A model generated the notes under the pieces. It saw only the letters and a list, made by a program, of their open reading frames with translations, did no database searches and was not told the DNA's origin. From Pseudomonas paraversuta (lineage in GTDB: Bacteria; Pseudomonadota; Gammaproteobacteria; Pseudomonadales; Pseudomonadaceae), in NCBI RefSeq assembly GCF_904063065.1, contig NZ_CAJFCL010000004.1:124001-188000 (forward strand): a DNA stretch of 64,000 nt, given 5' to 3'. Each line of letters starts with the position of its first letter. Positions within the stretch are counted from its first letter, which is position 1. The position numbers and the translations under genes are program-made. Below, in pieces: positions 18,191-30,060 of the stretch.

Positions 18191-20844
18191 GACTTGACCT
18201 TAGGTTTACGCGCTCCACCACTTTTGGCGGCAGGAGCGGTGCCCGATTTTGGCGGGCCTTTACGATGTTTGCTCGGCTTGGAAGGCTTGCCTGCGTCTTT
18301 AGCAGGTGCCCCCCTACCCGACTTTCCCGACTCAGCTGCACGACCGCCGTTTTTCGCGTCGGCCAGCAGCGCCTGTTTCAATTCACGACTTTTGCGCAGC
18401 TCGGCATTTTTGGCCGCAGCATCGCCAGGACGATAGGTCTCGTCGGATTTCTTGGCAGTTTTGGGCGCGCTACGACGAGCGGCCGGAGCCGGTTCGACGG
18501 GCTTCTCTGTGGCTTTGGTGCCGGATTTCCCAGCATTTTTGCCAGCAGGTGCGTCAGTACCACGATTTTTACGACCAATCGGCGCGCTGAGGGTTTTCTC
18601 AGCCATTTCGAAGTCGATTTTGCGTTCGTCGAGATCGACGCGCATTACTCGAACTTCAACGGTGTCGCCCAGACGGAAGCTGCGACCGGTGCGCTCGCCC
18701 GCCAGGCGGTGATGCACAGGATCGAAGTGGTAGTAGTCACCCGGCAAGGCGGTCACGTGGACCAGACCTTCTACATAAATGTCGGTCAGTTCGACAAACA
18801 GGCCAAAGCCCGTTACTGCCGTCACTACACCCGGGAACGACTCGCCAACACGATCCTTCATGAACTCGCACTTGAGCCAGTTGGTCACGTCACGCGTGGC
18901 TTCGTCGGCACGGCGCTCGCTCATCGAACATTGTTCGCCGAGCTGTTCTAGGATCGCTTCGTCGTACGGATAGATACGCGCTTTCGGAATCGTCATCGCG
19001 CCGGCACGACGAACGTGCGGGGTATCCATTTTGGAATGGATAACGCTGCGAATCGCCCGGTGCGTGAGCAAGTCCGGGTAGCGACGAATCGGCGAAGTGA
19101 AGTGGGTATAGGCTTCATAATTCAGGCCGAAGTGGCCCTGGTTATCAGCGCTGTACACCGCCTGGCTCAACGAACGCAGCATCACGGTCTGGATCAGGTG
19201 GAAATCCGGACGATCCTTGATGCTGGCCAGCAACGCCTGGTAATCCTTCGGCGACGGGCCGTCCTTGCCTTTGTGCAGGCTCAGACCCAGCTCACCGAGG
19301 AATGCACGGAGTTTTTCCAGACGCTCAGGTGGCGGACCATCGTGAACGCGATACAGAGCTGGAATTTCGTGCTTTTTGAGGAACTCGGCGGTGGCCACGT
19401 TGGCCGCCAGCATGCATTCTTCGATCAGCTTGTGCGCGTCATTACGGGTGGTCGGGCGAATCTCGGCAATTTTGCGCTCGGAGCCGAAGATAATCCGGGT
19501 TTCCTGGGTTTCAAAATCAATCGCACCACGCACATGACGAGCGGCCAGCAGCACTTTATACAGCGAGTAAAGCTGCTTGAGGTGCGGCACTACATCAGCG
19601 TATTCGCTGCGCAGTTGCTTGGCTTCGCTGGTTTTCGGCTGTTCCAGAATGGTGCTGACCTTGTTGTAGGTCAGGCGCGCCTGGGAGTGAATCACCGCCT
19701 CGTAGAACTTGTAGTCGGTCATTTCGCCGGATTTGGAGATGGTCATCTCGCAAACCATCGCCAAACGGTCAACTTTCGGGTTCAGGGAGCACAGACCGTT
19801 GGACAGCTGCTCAGGCAGCATCGGAATCACGCGCTCAGGGAAGTACACCGAGTTGCCACGAACCTGAGACTCGGCATCCAGTGCCGAACCGATTTTCACG
19901 TAGCTGGATACGTCGGCAATGGCCACGTACAAGGTCCAGCCACCCGAGAACAGGCGCAGCTTGCCAGGCCTGGCTTCGCAGTAAACAGCGTCATCGAAGT
20001 CACGGGCATCTTCGCCGTCAATGGTGACGAACGGCAGATGACGCAGATCGATGCGCTTCTCTTTGTCTTTCTCTTCGACTTCAGGCTTGAGCTTGGCGGC
20101 TTCTTTAAGCACCGCTTCCGGCCAGACGTGAGGAATGTCGTAGGTGCGCAGGGCAATGTCGATTTCCATGCCGGGCGCCATGTAGTTGCCCACCACTTCA
20201 AGCACATCACCTTGCGGCTGGAAGCGCGGCGTCGGCCAGTGGGTAATCTTCACTTCGACAAACTGACCCACCTTGGCGCCTGCATTGCGACCCGGGGTAA
20301 CCAGCACTTCTTGCTGGATCTTCGGATTGTCGGCAACTACAAAGCCAATGCCGCCTTCTTCGAAGTAACGACCCACGATGGTTTCGTGAGCACGCGAAAC
20401 CACTTCGACGATTACGCCTTCACGACGACCACGGCGATCCAGCCCCGAAACACGGGCCAGCGCACGGTCGCCATCGAACACCAGGCGCATTTGCGACGGG
20501 CTCATGAACAGGTCGTCACTGCCATCATCAGGGATCAGAAAGCCGAAGCCATCGCGATGGCCACTGATGCGGCCGAGAATCAGGTCGAGCTTGTCCACCG
20601 GCGCATAAGTGCCACGGCGGGTATAAATGAGCTGGGCATCACGCTCCATCGCACGCAGGCGACGACGCAAGGCCTCGATTTGGTCTTCTGTAGTCAGACC
20701 GAACTCTTCTACCAACTGCTCGCGAGCAGCCGGCGAACCACGCTCGGCCAGATGCTGAAGGATCAGCTCGCGGCTAGGGATAGGGTTTTCGTATTTTTCC
20801 GCTTCACGTGCGGCCTCGGGATCGAGGGTCTGCCAATCGGCCAT
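18187..20844 (-). CDS. rnr: Ribonuclease R
   Basis: RNase R is a processive 3'-5' exoribonuclease that degrades structured RNA and takes part in tmRNA quality control and cold growth. The 885-residue protein has an N-terminal helix-turn-helix, two cold-shock domains, the RNB domain with catalytic aspartates in GEDARDFDDAVYCE, and an S1 domain (about residues 640-720, VVTAVTGFGLFVELTDIYVE). It ends in an approximately 130-residue Lys/Ala/Pro-rich tail (for instance KNAGKSGTKATEKPVEPAPA), longer than in E. coli (813 residues in total). The start MADWQTLDPEA is typical. Confidence 0.96.
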   Translation of the reverse strand: MADWQTLDPEAAREAEKYENPIPSRELILQHLAERGSPAAREQLVEEFGLTTEDQIEALRRRLRAMERDAQLIYTRRGTYAPVDKLDLILGRISGHRDGFGFLIPDDGSDDLFMSPSQMRLVFDGDRALARVSGLDRRGRREGVIVEVVSRAHETIVGRYFEEGGIGFVVADNPKIQQEVLVTPGRNAGAKVGQFVEVKITHWPTPRFQPQGDVLEVVGNYMAPGMEIDIALRTYDIPHVWPEAVLKEAAKLKPEVEEKDKEKRIDLRHLPFVTIDGEDARDFDDAVYCEARPGKLRLFSGGWTLYVAIADVSSYVKIGSALDAESQVRGNSVYFPERVIPMLPEQLSNGLCSLNPKVDRLAMVCEMTISKSGEMTDYKFYEAVIHSQARLTYNKVSTILEQPKTSEAKQLRSEYADVVPHLKQLYSLYKVLLAARHVRGAIDFETQETRIIFGSERKIAEIRPTTRNDAHKLIEECMLAANVATAEFLKKHEIPALYRVHDGPPPERLEKLRAFLGELGLSLHKGKDGPSPKDYQALLASIKDRPDFHLIQTVMLRSLSQAVYSADNQGHFGLNYEAYTHFTSPIRRYPDLLTHRAIRSVIHSKMDTPHVRRAGAMTIPKARIYPYDEAILEQLGEQCSMSERRADEATRDVTNWLKCEFMKDRVGESFPGVVTAVTGFGLFVELTDIYVEGLVHVTALPGDYYHFDPVHHRLAGERTGRSFRLGDTVEVRVMRVDLDERKIDFEMAEKTLSAPIGRKNRGTDAPAGKNAGKSGTKATEKPVEPAPAARRSAPKTAKKSDETYRPGDAAAKNAELRKSRELKQALLADAKNGGRAAESGKSGRGAPAKDAGKPSKPSKHRKGPPKSGTAPAAKSGGARKPKVKS

Positions 20845-21005
20845 TAGATAGTTTTCACCTTGTCTATATGCGGGTTAGTTTGGCATACGCGTATTGAAAC
20901 GGGAAATTTCGGACTCATACAGAGCCGTAATAGCCCGTTCTGGCACACATTCATGTCGCGGACTAACCGTTCGCGAATTTTTTTCACTATTTTTATGCAC
21001 AACGC

Positions 21006-21034
21006 TTTACAGGTCAAAGGGTCGTCCGTATAGT
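21006..21034 (+). promoter_or_regulatory. Sigma-70 promoter of the first tRNA-Leu gene
   Basis: TTTACA (21006-21011), an exact 17-base spacer and TATAGT (21029-21034) form a strong promoter, preceded by an A/T-rich stretch. The -10 is followed by GCGCGCC, the GC-rich discriminator typical of stringently controlled stable RNA genes. The tRNA begins 38 bases after the -10. Confidence 0.8.
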
Positions 21035-21071
21035 GCGCGCCATCGACAACGGCAACAGCGTTGAAGATGAT

Positions 21072-21158
21072 GCCCAGATGGTGAAATTGGTAGACACGCC
21101 AGCTTCAGGTGCTGGTGACCGCAAGGTCGTGGAAGTTCGAGTCTTCTTCTGGGCACCA
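21072..21158 (+). tRNA. tRNA-Leu (anticodon CAG), copy 1
   Basis: An 87-base tRNA with encoded CCA. The acceptor stem pairs GCCCAGA with TCTGGGC; the anticodon stem CCAGC/GCTGG encloses loop TTCAGGT with anticodon CAG; a long variable arm (class II tRNA) is present; the T-arm has GTTCGAGTC. It decodes CUG, the most used leucine codon in this GC-rich genome. The sequence is identical to the copy at 21328. Confidence 0.97.
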
Positions 21159-21198
21159 ATTCAGAGATGCAGATTAGTACAATCTGCAGACTCACACA

Positions 21199-21221
21199 AA
21201 AACCCGCGAAAGCGGGTTTTT
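21199..21221 (+). terminator. Terminator of tRNA-Leu copy 1
   Basis: AAACCCGC-GAAA-GCGGGTTTTT is a textbook Rho-independent terminator with a stable GAAA tetraloop. Confidence 0.9.
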
Positions 21222-21264
21222 GCATTCTAAGCCGCTGATTTATTAAAACTAAATAAAACAGGGC

Positions 21265-21293
21265 TTTACAGAATTAAAAGTGCTCCGTATAGT
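21265..21293 (+). promoter_or_regulatory. Sigma-70 promoter of the second tRNA-Leu gene
   Basis: TTTACA (21265-21270), a 17-base spacer and TATAGT (21288-21293), preceded by an A/T-rich UP-like tract (TATTAAAACTAAATAAAA). It is nearly the same as the first promoter, including CTCCG/GTCCG ahead of the -10 and GCGCC after it. Confidence 0.8.
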
Positions 21294-21327
21294 GCGCCAC
21301 ATCAACAGCGGCAACGTTGCTGATAAT

Positions 21328-21414
21328 GCCCAGATGGTGAAATTGGTAGACACGCCAGCTTCAGGTGCTGGTGACCGCAAGGTCGTGGAAGTTCGAGTCT
21401 TCTTCTGGGCACCA
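21328..21414 (+). tRNA. tRNA-Leu (anticodon CAG), copy 2
   Basis: This 87-base gene is identical in sequence to copy 1, with the same encoded CCA and CAG anticodon. It has its own promoter and its own terminator, so the duplication covers a whole transcription unit rather than a tRNA within one operon. Confidence 0.97.
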
Positions 21415-21458
21415 ATTCAAGCTTCAAGTGTTTTCACTGAAAACATTCGAAGCCTCAC

Positions 21459-21482
21459 AAAAACCCGCGAAAGCGGGTTTTT
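21459..21482 (+). terminator. Terminator of tRNA-Leu copy 2
   Basis: The same AAACCCGC-GAAA-GCGGGTTTTT hairpin as for copy 1. Confidence 0.9.
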
Positions 21483-21571
21483 GCGTTTCTGTGGCTGGCA
21501 ATCGCCTCCCACCCTGCACTTGCCCCCTCTCCTACGACCATCGCCCTATCCTTGTGGCGCACTTGAGAAGC

Positions 21572-21590
21572 AATATCGTTTATTATTGTT
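21572..21590 (+). promoter_or_regulatory. Candidate Fur box upstream of the iron transporter
   Basis: AATATCGTTTATTATTGTT matches the 19-base Fur consensus GATAATGATAATCATTATC at about 11 positions and lies 37 bp ahead of the binding-protein start. Its position before an iron importer supports it; the match itself is modest. Confidence 0.45.
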
Positions 21591-21626
21591 ACAAGTTTTG
21601 TAGTTCCCAAGCGAGGAACCCAGCGA

Positions 21627-22652
21627 ATGATGCTCCGAAATACCCAGCTTGCAACATTTCTACTGCGTAGTTTGTCCATCGCAACTCTTGGTCTGACTCT
21701 GATCACTCCCGCCGCTCACGCTGCCGATCCTGTAACCCTGACCCTGTATAACGGCCAGCACAAAGAAGTCGGCGACAACCTCGCCGCTGCCTTTGAAGCC
21801 AAGACCGGCATTCACGTCAATGTGCGCAAAGGTAGCAGCAACCAGCTGGCCAGCCAGATCGTCGAAGAAGGCGATCGCTCGCCTGCCGACGTGTTCTACG
21901 CCGAGGAGTCGCCGCCACTGAACAGTCTTGGCGAACAGGGCTTCCTGGCCAAGGTCGACGACAGCACCTTGCAAGTACTGCCCAAGGAATACGTGGCCGC
22001 CAACGATACCTGGATCGGCGTGACTGCACGCACCCGCGTCGTGGCGTTCAACCCGGACAAGGTCAAGGAAGAAGAACTGCCCAAGTCAGTTCTGGATTTC
22101 GCCGGCCCCGAATGGCAGGGCAAGATCGGTTTTGTACCCACCAGCGGCGCATTCCAGGAACAGGCTGTGGCCATCATCAAACTGCATGGCCGCGAAGCTG
22201 CAGAAGAATGGCTGACCGGTCTGCGCGCCTTCGGCAAGACCTACACCAACAACATGGTTGCCCTCAAAGCGGTCGAGAATGGTGAAGTGGCCGCCGTACT
22301 GGTCAACAATTACTACTGGTTCGCCTTGCAGCGCGAGAAAGGCAAGCTGAACTCCAAACTGCACTACTTCACCGATGGCGATGCGGGCGGCCTGATCACC
22401 GTATCCAGCGCCGGCGTTTTGAAGGCCAGCAAACACCCCAAAGAAGCCCAGCAACTCCTGGCTTACATGGCCAGCGAAGAAGGTCAGCGGGTGATCACCA
22501 ACACCACCGCTGAATACCCGATGCGCAAAGGCATGGTGTCGGAACGCGGCCTCAAGCCGTTCGATGAACTGCAACCGCCAAAAATCACCCCGGCCGACCT
22601 TGGCAACGCTGATGAAGCGCTGGAGCTTGAACAAGATGTAGGCCTGCTCTGA
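21627..22652 (+). CDS. Iron(III) ABC transporter substrate-binding protein (FbpA/SfuA type)
   Basis: The 341-residue protein starts with a signal peptide (to about residue 32, ITPAAHA) and continues DPVTLTLYNGQHKEVGDNLA, as in the class of periplasmic ferric-binding proteins. The paired tyrosines in the NNYYWFAL segment are the typical iron-binding tyrosines of FbpA/SfuA relatives. It probably binds Fe3+ in the periplasm for the permease encoded next; the stop and the next start overlap (TGATG). No ATPase gene is adjacent, so the ATP-binding subunit must be encoded elsewhere or outside the window. A possible Fur box lies upstream. Confidence 0.9.
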   Translation: MMLRNTQLATFLLRSLSIATLGLTLITPAAHAADPVTLTLYNGQHKEVGDNLAAAFEAKTGIHVNVRKGSSNQLASQIVEEGDRSPADVFYAEESPPLNSLGEQGFLAKVDDSTLQVLPKEYVAANDTWIGVTARTRVVAFNPDKVKEEELPKSVLDFAGPEWQGKIGFVPTSGAFQEQAVAIIKLHGREAAEEWLTGLRAFGKTYTNNMVALKAVENGEVAAVLVNNYYWFALQREKGKLNSKLHYFTDGDAGGLITVSSAGVLKASKHPKEAQQLLAYMASEEGQRVITNTTAEYPMRKGMVSERGLKPFDELQPPKITPADLGNADEALELEQDVGLL

Positions 22653-24205
22653 TGCTGTCTGCCGCCCAACCTGCACGCTTTAACGTGAAACGCAAAAAGC
22701 CCTCTGTCTGGCTGTTATTACCGGTGCTGTTACTGGTGGGCCTGAGCCTGTTGCCGCTGCTGTATGTCGGCACCAAGGCCTGGCAGGCCGGATGGGCACA
22801 AGCGGTGCACTTGTTGTGGCGGCCCTTCGTATTTGACCTGATGCGCAACACGCTGCTGTTGATGGTTGGTGTAACGGTAACCTGCGCCCTGATCGGTTTG
22901 TCGCTGGCCTGGTTACTGGAGCGCAGCAGCTTGCCGGGGCGGCGCCTCTGGGGCGTGATCCTGTGCCTGCCGTTTGCCGTACCTGCATTCGTCAGCAGCT
23001 TCACCTGGGTATCGCTCAGCTCCAGCTTCGAGGGCCTGGGCGGCGCCATCCTGGTGATGAGCCTGTCCAAATATCCGCTGATCTTCCTGCCGGTCGCGGC
23101 CACGCTGCGCAATCTCGATCCGGCACTTGAAGAGTCGGCCCGCACCCTGGGCCAGAATCGCTGGGGGGTGTTTTTCAAAATCACCCTGCCGCTGCTCTGG
23201 CCTTCGTTGCTGGCGGGCTCGCTGCTGATTGCCCTGCACATGCTGGTGGAATTCGGCGCGCTGTCGATCATCGGCCTGCAGACCTTCACCACCGCCATCT
23301 ACCAACAATTCGAGCTGTCGTTCAGCAACGCCAATGCGGCCATGCTTTCGGCGGTACTGCTGGTGATGTGCTTGAGCCTGCTGTGGCTGGAACTGAAAGT
23401 GCGCGGCAAAGGCCGGCACATTCGGATCGGCCAGGGTGCGGCACGGCGCGCCGAGCAGGTGCAACTGGGCAAGTGGTCATTTTTTGGCCAGCTGTATTGC
23501 CTGGCACTGGCCATCATTGGCAGCGGGATTCCGCTGGGCATGCTGGTGTACTGGCTGGTCAAAGGCAGCTCGGCGGCATTCCCGATGGCAGCCATTGGCG
23601 AGGCGCTGTTCGCCTCCCTGTCACTGGCGCTGGGTGGTGCTGCACTGTGCCTGGTACTGGCAGTACCTGTCGGCCTGCTGGTGGTGCGCTACAAAGGCCA
23701 ACTGGCGATCTGGGCCGAGCGCCTGCCGTATCTGCTGCATGCACTGCCCGGCCTGGTGATCGCCCTGGCGCTGGTGTACTTCTCGCTGCATTACGTGCCT
23801 GCGCTGTACCAGACCTCGGCCCTGCTGCTGATCGCCTATGCCTTGCTGTTTTTGCCTCTGGCGCAGGCGCCGATTCGCACGGCGCTGAACAAGGCAGCTC
23901 CGCAGCTCGAAGAAGCGGCACGCACCTTGGGCGCATCGTCGTTTTCGGCATTTTGCCGGGTGACATTGCCAATCATTTTCCCGGCACTGGGGGCGGCATT
24001 TGCCCTGGTGTTCCTGGACGCCATGAAAGAACTGACCGCCACGCTGCTGCTGAGCCCCACCGGACTCAATACATTGGCAACACAGGTCTGGGCTCACACC
24101 TCGAACATCGAGTTCGCGGCGGCGGCACCCTATGCGGCGCTGTTGATAGTGGTCTCGGGACTGCCGGTGTACCTGCTGACCACCAAGATGTACCTGAGCC
24201 GCTAA
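22652..24205 (+). CDS. Iron(III) ABC transporter permease (FbpB/SfuB type)
   Basis: The 517-residue protein has about twelve membrane segments and two copies of the binding-protein-dependent transport permease motif: LEESARTLGQNRWGVFFKIT near residue 165 and LEEAARTLGASSFSAFCRVT near residue 425. This internally duplicated layout is usual for FbpB/SfuB, in which one chain supplies both membrane halves. It overlaps the binding-protein gene by one base, giving translational coupling. The missing ATPase is not within the next 2 kb. Confidence 0.92.
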   Translation: MLSAAQPARFNVKRKKPSVWLLLPVLLLVGLSLLPLLYVGTKAWQAGWAQAVHLLWRPFVFDLMRNTLLLMVGVTVTCALIGLSLAWLLERSSLPGRRLWGVILCLPFAVPAFVSSFTWVSLSSSFEGLGGAILVMSLSKYPLIFLPVAATLRNLDPALEESARTLGQNRWGVFFKITLPLLWPSLLAGSLLIALHMLVEFGALSIIGLQTFTTAIYQQFELSFSNANAAMLSAVLLVMCLSLLWLELKVRGKGRHIRIGQGAARRAEQVQLGKWSFFGQLYCLALAIIGSGIPLGMLVYWLVKGSSAAFPMAAIGEALFASLSLALGGAALCLVLAVPVGLLVVRYKGQLAIWAERLPYLLHALPGLVIALALVYFSLHYVPALYQTSALLLIAYALLFLPLAQAPIRTALNKAAPQLEEAARTLGASSFSAFCRVTLPIIFPALGAAFALVFLDAMKELTATLLLSPTGLNTLATQVWAHTSNIEFAAAAPYAALLIVVSGLPVYLLTTKMYLSR

Positions 24206-24245
24206 CAACCCGCCGGGTAACTCGCTCCTGCAGGTTGCTCGCGGC

Positions 24246-26180
24246 CTATGCCCTGAACTGCCCCAGGCTCGCTTTCAGCTGCGCTGCCAGGCCATCCAGC
24301 ACCTGCCCGCTGGCGGTCGTTTCGTTGACCGCCTGCGCCGCACGCTCGGCCTGGGCATGGATCACCTCAACCCGCCCACGTACCGCATGCGCGCCCCGGG
24401 CCTGATGCTCAGCAGCTTTGGTGGCGTCACCAATCGCGGCGTGCACCTGCTCAACAGAAGCCTGCACGGTTTTTTGCAACTGCACGCTGCCACGCAGTAC
24501 TGCCAACCCCTCATTGGCTTGACGCCCTGCCAGCCCGATCGCCGCCACCGCCTCCTTGGCACCCTGCTGCAAGGCCACGATATGGGCCTGGATATCACCG
24601 GTGGAGCTTTGCGTCTTGCTGGCCAGCGCCCGCACTTCATCCGCCACCACGGCAAAGCCGCGGCCCGTCTCCCCTGCCCGCGCAGCCTCAATAGCCGCAT
24701 TGAGGGCCAGAAGATTGGTCTGCTCGGCAATGCCGTGAATGACCGTCAGCACCACTTCGATTTGCTCACTTTGCTGTGCCAGGCGCTCGATGACCCTGGC
24801 TCCAGCGCCGACCTGCCCGGCCAGCGCCTCGATCAGGCCGCCCACTTGCGCCGAGGTGCGGGTATTTTCATCGGTCGCCTGACGAATATCCTGCACCTGC
24901 TTGAGCGCCGCCTGCATCGCCTGACTTTCAGACTGCGCCGCATCGGCCATGGTCGACAGTGCCTCCAGGCTCTGCGCCACCTCATCGCGCTGCAACTGGG
25001 CCGCAGCATTGGCCCCGGCATTGCGCTCCGTCATGGCCCCAATCTCGACCCCGGTACGCTGCGCCACATCCCCCGCCTCCCGCACAATGGGCTGCAACTT
25101 GTCGATAAAGCGGTTCACCGCCGCCGCCATATCGCCAATCTCATCCTTGCTGTCCAGGCCCACGCGCTTGGTCAGATCACCATCGCCTGCGGCCAGATCA
25201 TTCAACGCGGCAATCATCAGCAGCAGCTTGTTGACCACCCGCCGCCCCAGCACCACCGCCAGCAACAGCAAGACACCCAGACCGACAATCGCCAATCCCA
25301 TACCAATGCGCCAGCGCAAGGTGTCAGCCGCATCACGGACAGTCTGTGCGGTATTGGCCTGCATCTGTGCCGCCGCTGCCTGAGCCGACTCCAGACGCGC
25401 CCCCAGGGCTGCCGAGCTGTCGTTGGCGGCGCCCTGCAGGCTTTCATCCACCAGATGCTCACTGTTGACTATCAGTTGCGCAAAACGCTTATCGAGAGCC
25501 GCCAGGTCCTTCTCGACCGAGGCCGTGGAAACCCCCATCAACACCTTGCCAATCTCCACGCCATTGGGGCTGATGGGGGCTTCGAGGTAATACACCGCCG
25601 GATCGTGCCGCGCTGCGTCCAGCACTTTATCCAGCGCCCGCTCTCCCTTGCCCTTCTCCAAAAGGGCTTTGTTGATCGGGTTTTCACGATTGAGGTAGCG
25701 CGTCAGATGTTGCCCGGCAACGTCGTCATAGACCACGAACAGCACATTGGGATTGCGCTGGGCGCGCCGGGCGAACTCGGACAGCGTGGGCACGTCATTA
25801 TCCCAGATGGCCCGCGGCGCCACAGCCGCTAACAGTTGCGCCATATCATTGGCCGAATCCATCAGATTCTTTTCCAGTGCATTGCGCAATTGCATCTGCT
25901 CTTCTTTCAAACGCGGCGCCAGCCCGGCCGTCAGACGCTCACGGGTGCTGGCAGACAGCCCTTCAAGGCTGCTCTTGACCTCTCGTCCGGCCTGCTCCAG
26001 CTCAGCCGAAAGCTTTTGACTGTCCGCCCCCAGCCCCGCATCCAGATCAGACTCCAGTGCCGTCACTGTGCTCCGGGTCAGTGCAACAGCCACCAGCACC
26101 TGCACCAAAAGTGCGATACCAAGGGTAACGAATACAGGTCGCAGCAGACGACTTCGTAACAGTGAGAGAACGGCAGACAC
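24246..26180 (-). CDS. Methyl-accepting chemotaxis protein
   Basis: The 644-residue chemoreceptor has a first membrane segment (about residues 12-34), a large periplasmic region to about 290, a second membrane segment ([20 protein letters not shown]), a HAMP domain ([20 protein letters not shown]) and a cytoplasmic signalling domain with the conserved hairpin tip [20 protein letters not shown]. The GTG start at 26180 is chosen because GGAGGGG lies just upstream; an earlier in-frame start would add 17 residues. The ligand is unknown: the periplasmic part contains a PAS-like segment ([20 protein letters not shown]) and I cannot assign a signal. The gene is convergent with the iron permease. Confidence 0.93.
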   Translation of the reverse strand: MSAVLSLLRSRLLRPVFVTLGIALLVQVLVAVALTRSTVTALESDLDAGLGADSQKLSAELEQAGREVKSSLEGLSASTRERLTAGLAPRLKEEQMQLRNALEKNLMDSANDMAQLLAAVAPRAIWDNDVPTLSEFARRAQRNPNVLFVVYDDVAGQHLTRYLNRENPINKALLEKGKGERALDKVLDAARHDPAVYYLEAPISPNGVEIGKVLMGVSTASVEKDLAALDKRFAQLIVNSEHLVDESLQGAANDSSAALGARLESAQAAAAQMQANTAQTVRDAADTLRWRIGMGLAIVGLGVLLLLAVVLGRRVVNKLLLMIAALNDLAAGDGDLTKRVGLDSKDEIGDMAAAVNRFIDKLQPIVREAGDVAQRTGVEIGAMTERNAGANAAAQLQRDEVAQSLEALSTMADAAQSESQAMQAALKQVQDIRQATDENTRTSAQVGGLIEALAGQVGAGARVIERLAQQSEQIEVVLTVIHGIAEQTNLLALNAAIEAARAGETGRGFAVVADEVRALASKTQSSTGDIQAHIVALQQGAKEAVAAIGLAGRQANEGLAVLRGSVQLQKTVQASVEQVHAAIGDATKAAEHQARGAHAVRGRVEVIHAQAERAAQAVNETTASGQVLDGLAAQLKASLGQFRA

Positions 26181-26273
26181 AGGAAACCCCTCCACAGCGG
26201 TGCCATTATATTGATGGCACCTTAATGGCAACTCTCACAGCAAGGGTCGTGCCGCATGGCAGGCAGAAACAAC

Positions 26274-26295
26274 AAAGGGCCCCGAAGGGCCCTTT
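26274..26295. terminator. Terminator of purA
   Basis: AAAGGGCCC-CGAA-GGGCCCTTT, a perfect 9-bp stem, lies 19 bp after the purA stop and, on the minus strand, is followed by GTTGTTT. Confidence 0.85.
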
Positions 26296-26313
26296 GCTTT
26301 ACATCAAAACGTC

Positions 26314-28850
<2,537 letters not shown>

Positions 28851-29021
28851 TACGCCATTCCCCTATGATCCGGGCGGCCAGCCAGCAGGCAAGCCTTGAG
28901 TAAAGCAGAACGTGGCTGCGTCTTGAACGCGCACAGCAAAAAAGCCCAAAGTGACAGGCTTGCACATCCCTCGAAAAATCTGCCGACGTTGTAACAGTCG
29001 GTCAATCAAACATGCAGACGC

Positions 29022-29044
29022 AAAAAAGCCGGGAATTTCCCGGC
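29022..29044 (-). terminator. Intrinsic terminator of the hfl operon
   Basis: On the minus strand, GCCGGGAA-A-TTCCCGGC is followed immediately by TTTTTTG. It lies about 140 bp after the hflC stop. Confidence 0.88.
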
Positions 29045-29134
29045 TGCCGCATCATACACACGTTTTCTAAAAGGATCACCCCGCCAGGCAATTTGCCCGC
29101 CAGGCGGAGTGAATGCATGCGCCAGTTGCTCATG

Positions 29135-29162
29135 TGCAGGAGCGCGTTTCCCCGCTCCTGCA
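29135..29162. repeat. REP-like hairpin after hflC
   Basis: TGCAGGAGCG and CGCTCCTGCA form a perfect 10-bp stem with an 8-base loop, the 'ctgcaggagcg' repeat type also seen at 42178, 50474 and 60850. Confidence 0.7.
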
Positions 29163-29181
29163 GTGACCGGCGACGCTCCCT

Positions 29182-30060
29182 TTACTGCTGTGCCGGCTTG
29201 GATTTTTCCAGGTAGCGGAAGAAATCGCTGCTCGGGTCCAGAACCAGTACATCGCTCTTGTTCGCAAAGCTTTCGCGGTAAGCGCGCAGGCTGCGATAGA
29301 ACTTGTAGAACTCCTGATCCTGGCCGTAAGCCTTGGAGTAGATTGCGGAAGCCTGGGCATCACCGTCACCACGAGCCTCTTCAGACTGGCGATACGCTTC
29401 AGCCAACAGCACGCGGGCTTGACGATCGGCGTCAGCACGAATGCCTTCTGCCAGCTCGTTACCCTTGGCGCGGTGCTCACGGGCTTCACGCTCACGCTCA
29501 CTGCTCATACGTTCGAAAACGCTGCGGTTGACTTCTTTCGGCAGGTCGATGGCCTTGACCCGGACATCAACCACTTCGATGCCCAGCTCTTTTTCCGCCA
29601 TTTTGTTCAGCGACGCCGTCAGGTCAGCCATCAGCGCATCGCGCTCACCGGACACAACCTCGTGCAGCGTGCGCTTGCCGAACTGGTCACGCAGACCCGA
29701 TTCGAGACGACGCGACAAGCGCTCGTCAGCAACTTGCTTAAGACCCGAAGTCGCTGCGTAGAAGCGACCGGCATCTTTCACACGCCACTTGGCGAAGGCA
29801 TCAACCATTACCGCTTTCTTTTCCAGCGTCAGAAAACGCTGAGTCGGAGCATCCAGCGTCATCAGGCGGCCGTCGAACTTGCGAACCTGGTTGACGTAAG
29901 GAATCTTCACATGCAGACCCGGCGGAACATCGTCCTGCACCACACGACCGAAGCGCAGCATCACGGCACGTTCGGTTTGCGAAACGATGTAGAAGCTGTT
30001 CCAGGCAACAATCGCCACGACAACGGCAACAATAAGGGCGATCAGCGATTTATTGCTCAT
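29182..30060 (-). CDS. hflC: HflC, SPFH-domain modulator of FtsH
   Basis: HflC pairs with HflK in a large periplasm-facing membrane complex that encloses and controls the FtsH protease. The 292-residue protein has one N-terminal membrane anchor (LIALIVAVVVAIVAWNSFYI), the SPFH/prohibitin domain, and a helical region rich in Glu, Arg and Ala (SSEREREAREHRAKGNELAE). It overlaps the hflK stop by one base (TGATG). Confidence 0.97.
   Translation of the reverse strand: MSNKSLIALIVAVVVAIVAWNSFYIVSQTERAVMLRFGRVVQDDVPPGLHVKIPYVNQVRKFDGRLMTLDAPTQRFLTLEKKAVMVDAFAKWRVKDAGRFYAATSGLKQVADERLSRRLESGLRDQFGKRTLHEVVSGERDALMADLTASLNKMAEKELGIEVVDVRVKAIDLPKEVNRSVFERMSSEREREAREHRAKGNELAEGIRADADRQARVLLAEAYRQSEEARGDGDAQASAIYSKAYGQDQEFYKFYRSLRAYRESFANKSDVLVLDPSSDFFRYLEKSKPAQQ

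Larger units (their letters stand above)
28851..29181. other. Intergenic region between hflC and hisZ
   Basis: No gene is seen in these 331 bases. It contains the hflC terminator (29022-29044), a CGCCAGGC-type inverted repeat near 29081-29106, a REP-like hairpin at 29135-29162, and space for the hisZ-purA promoter. Confidence 0.7.

Noticed and set aside
19015..20847. A 610-codon open frame opposite rnr
   Set aside because: It is the complementary frame of RNase R and shows no family features.
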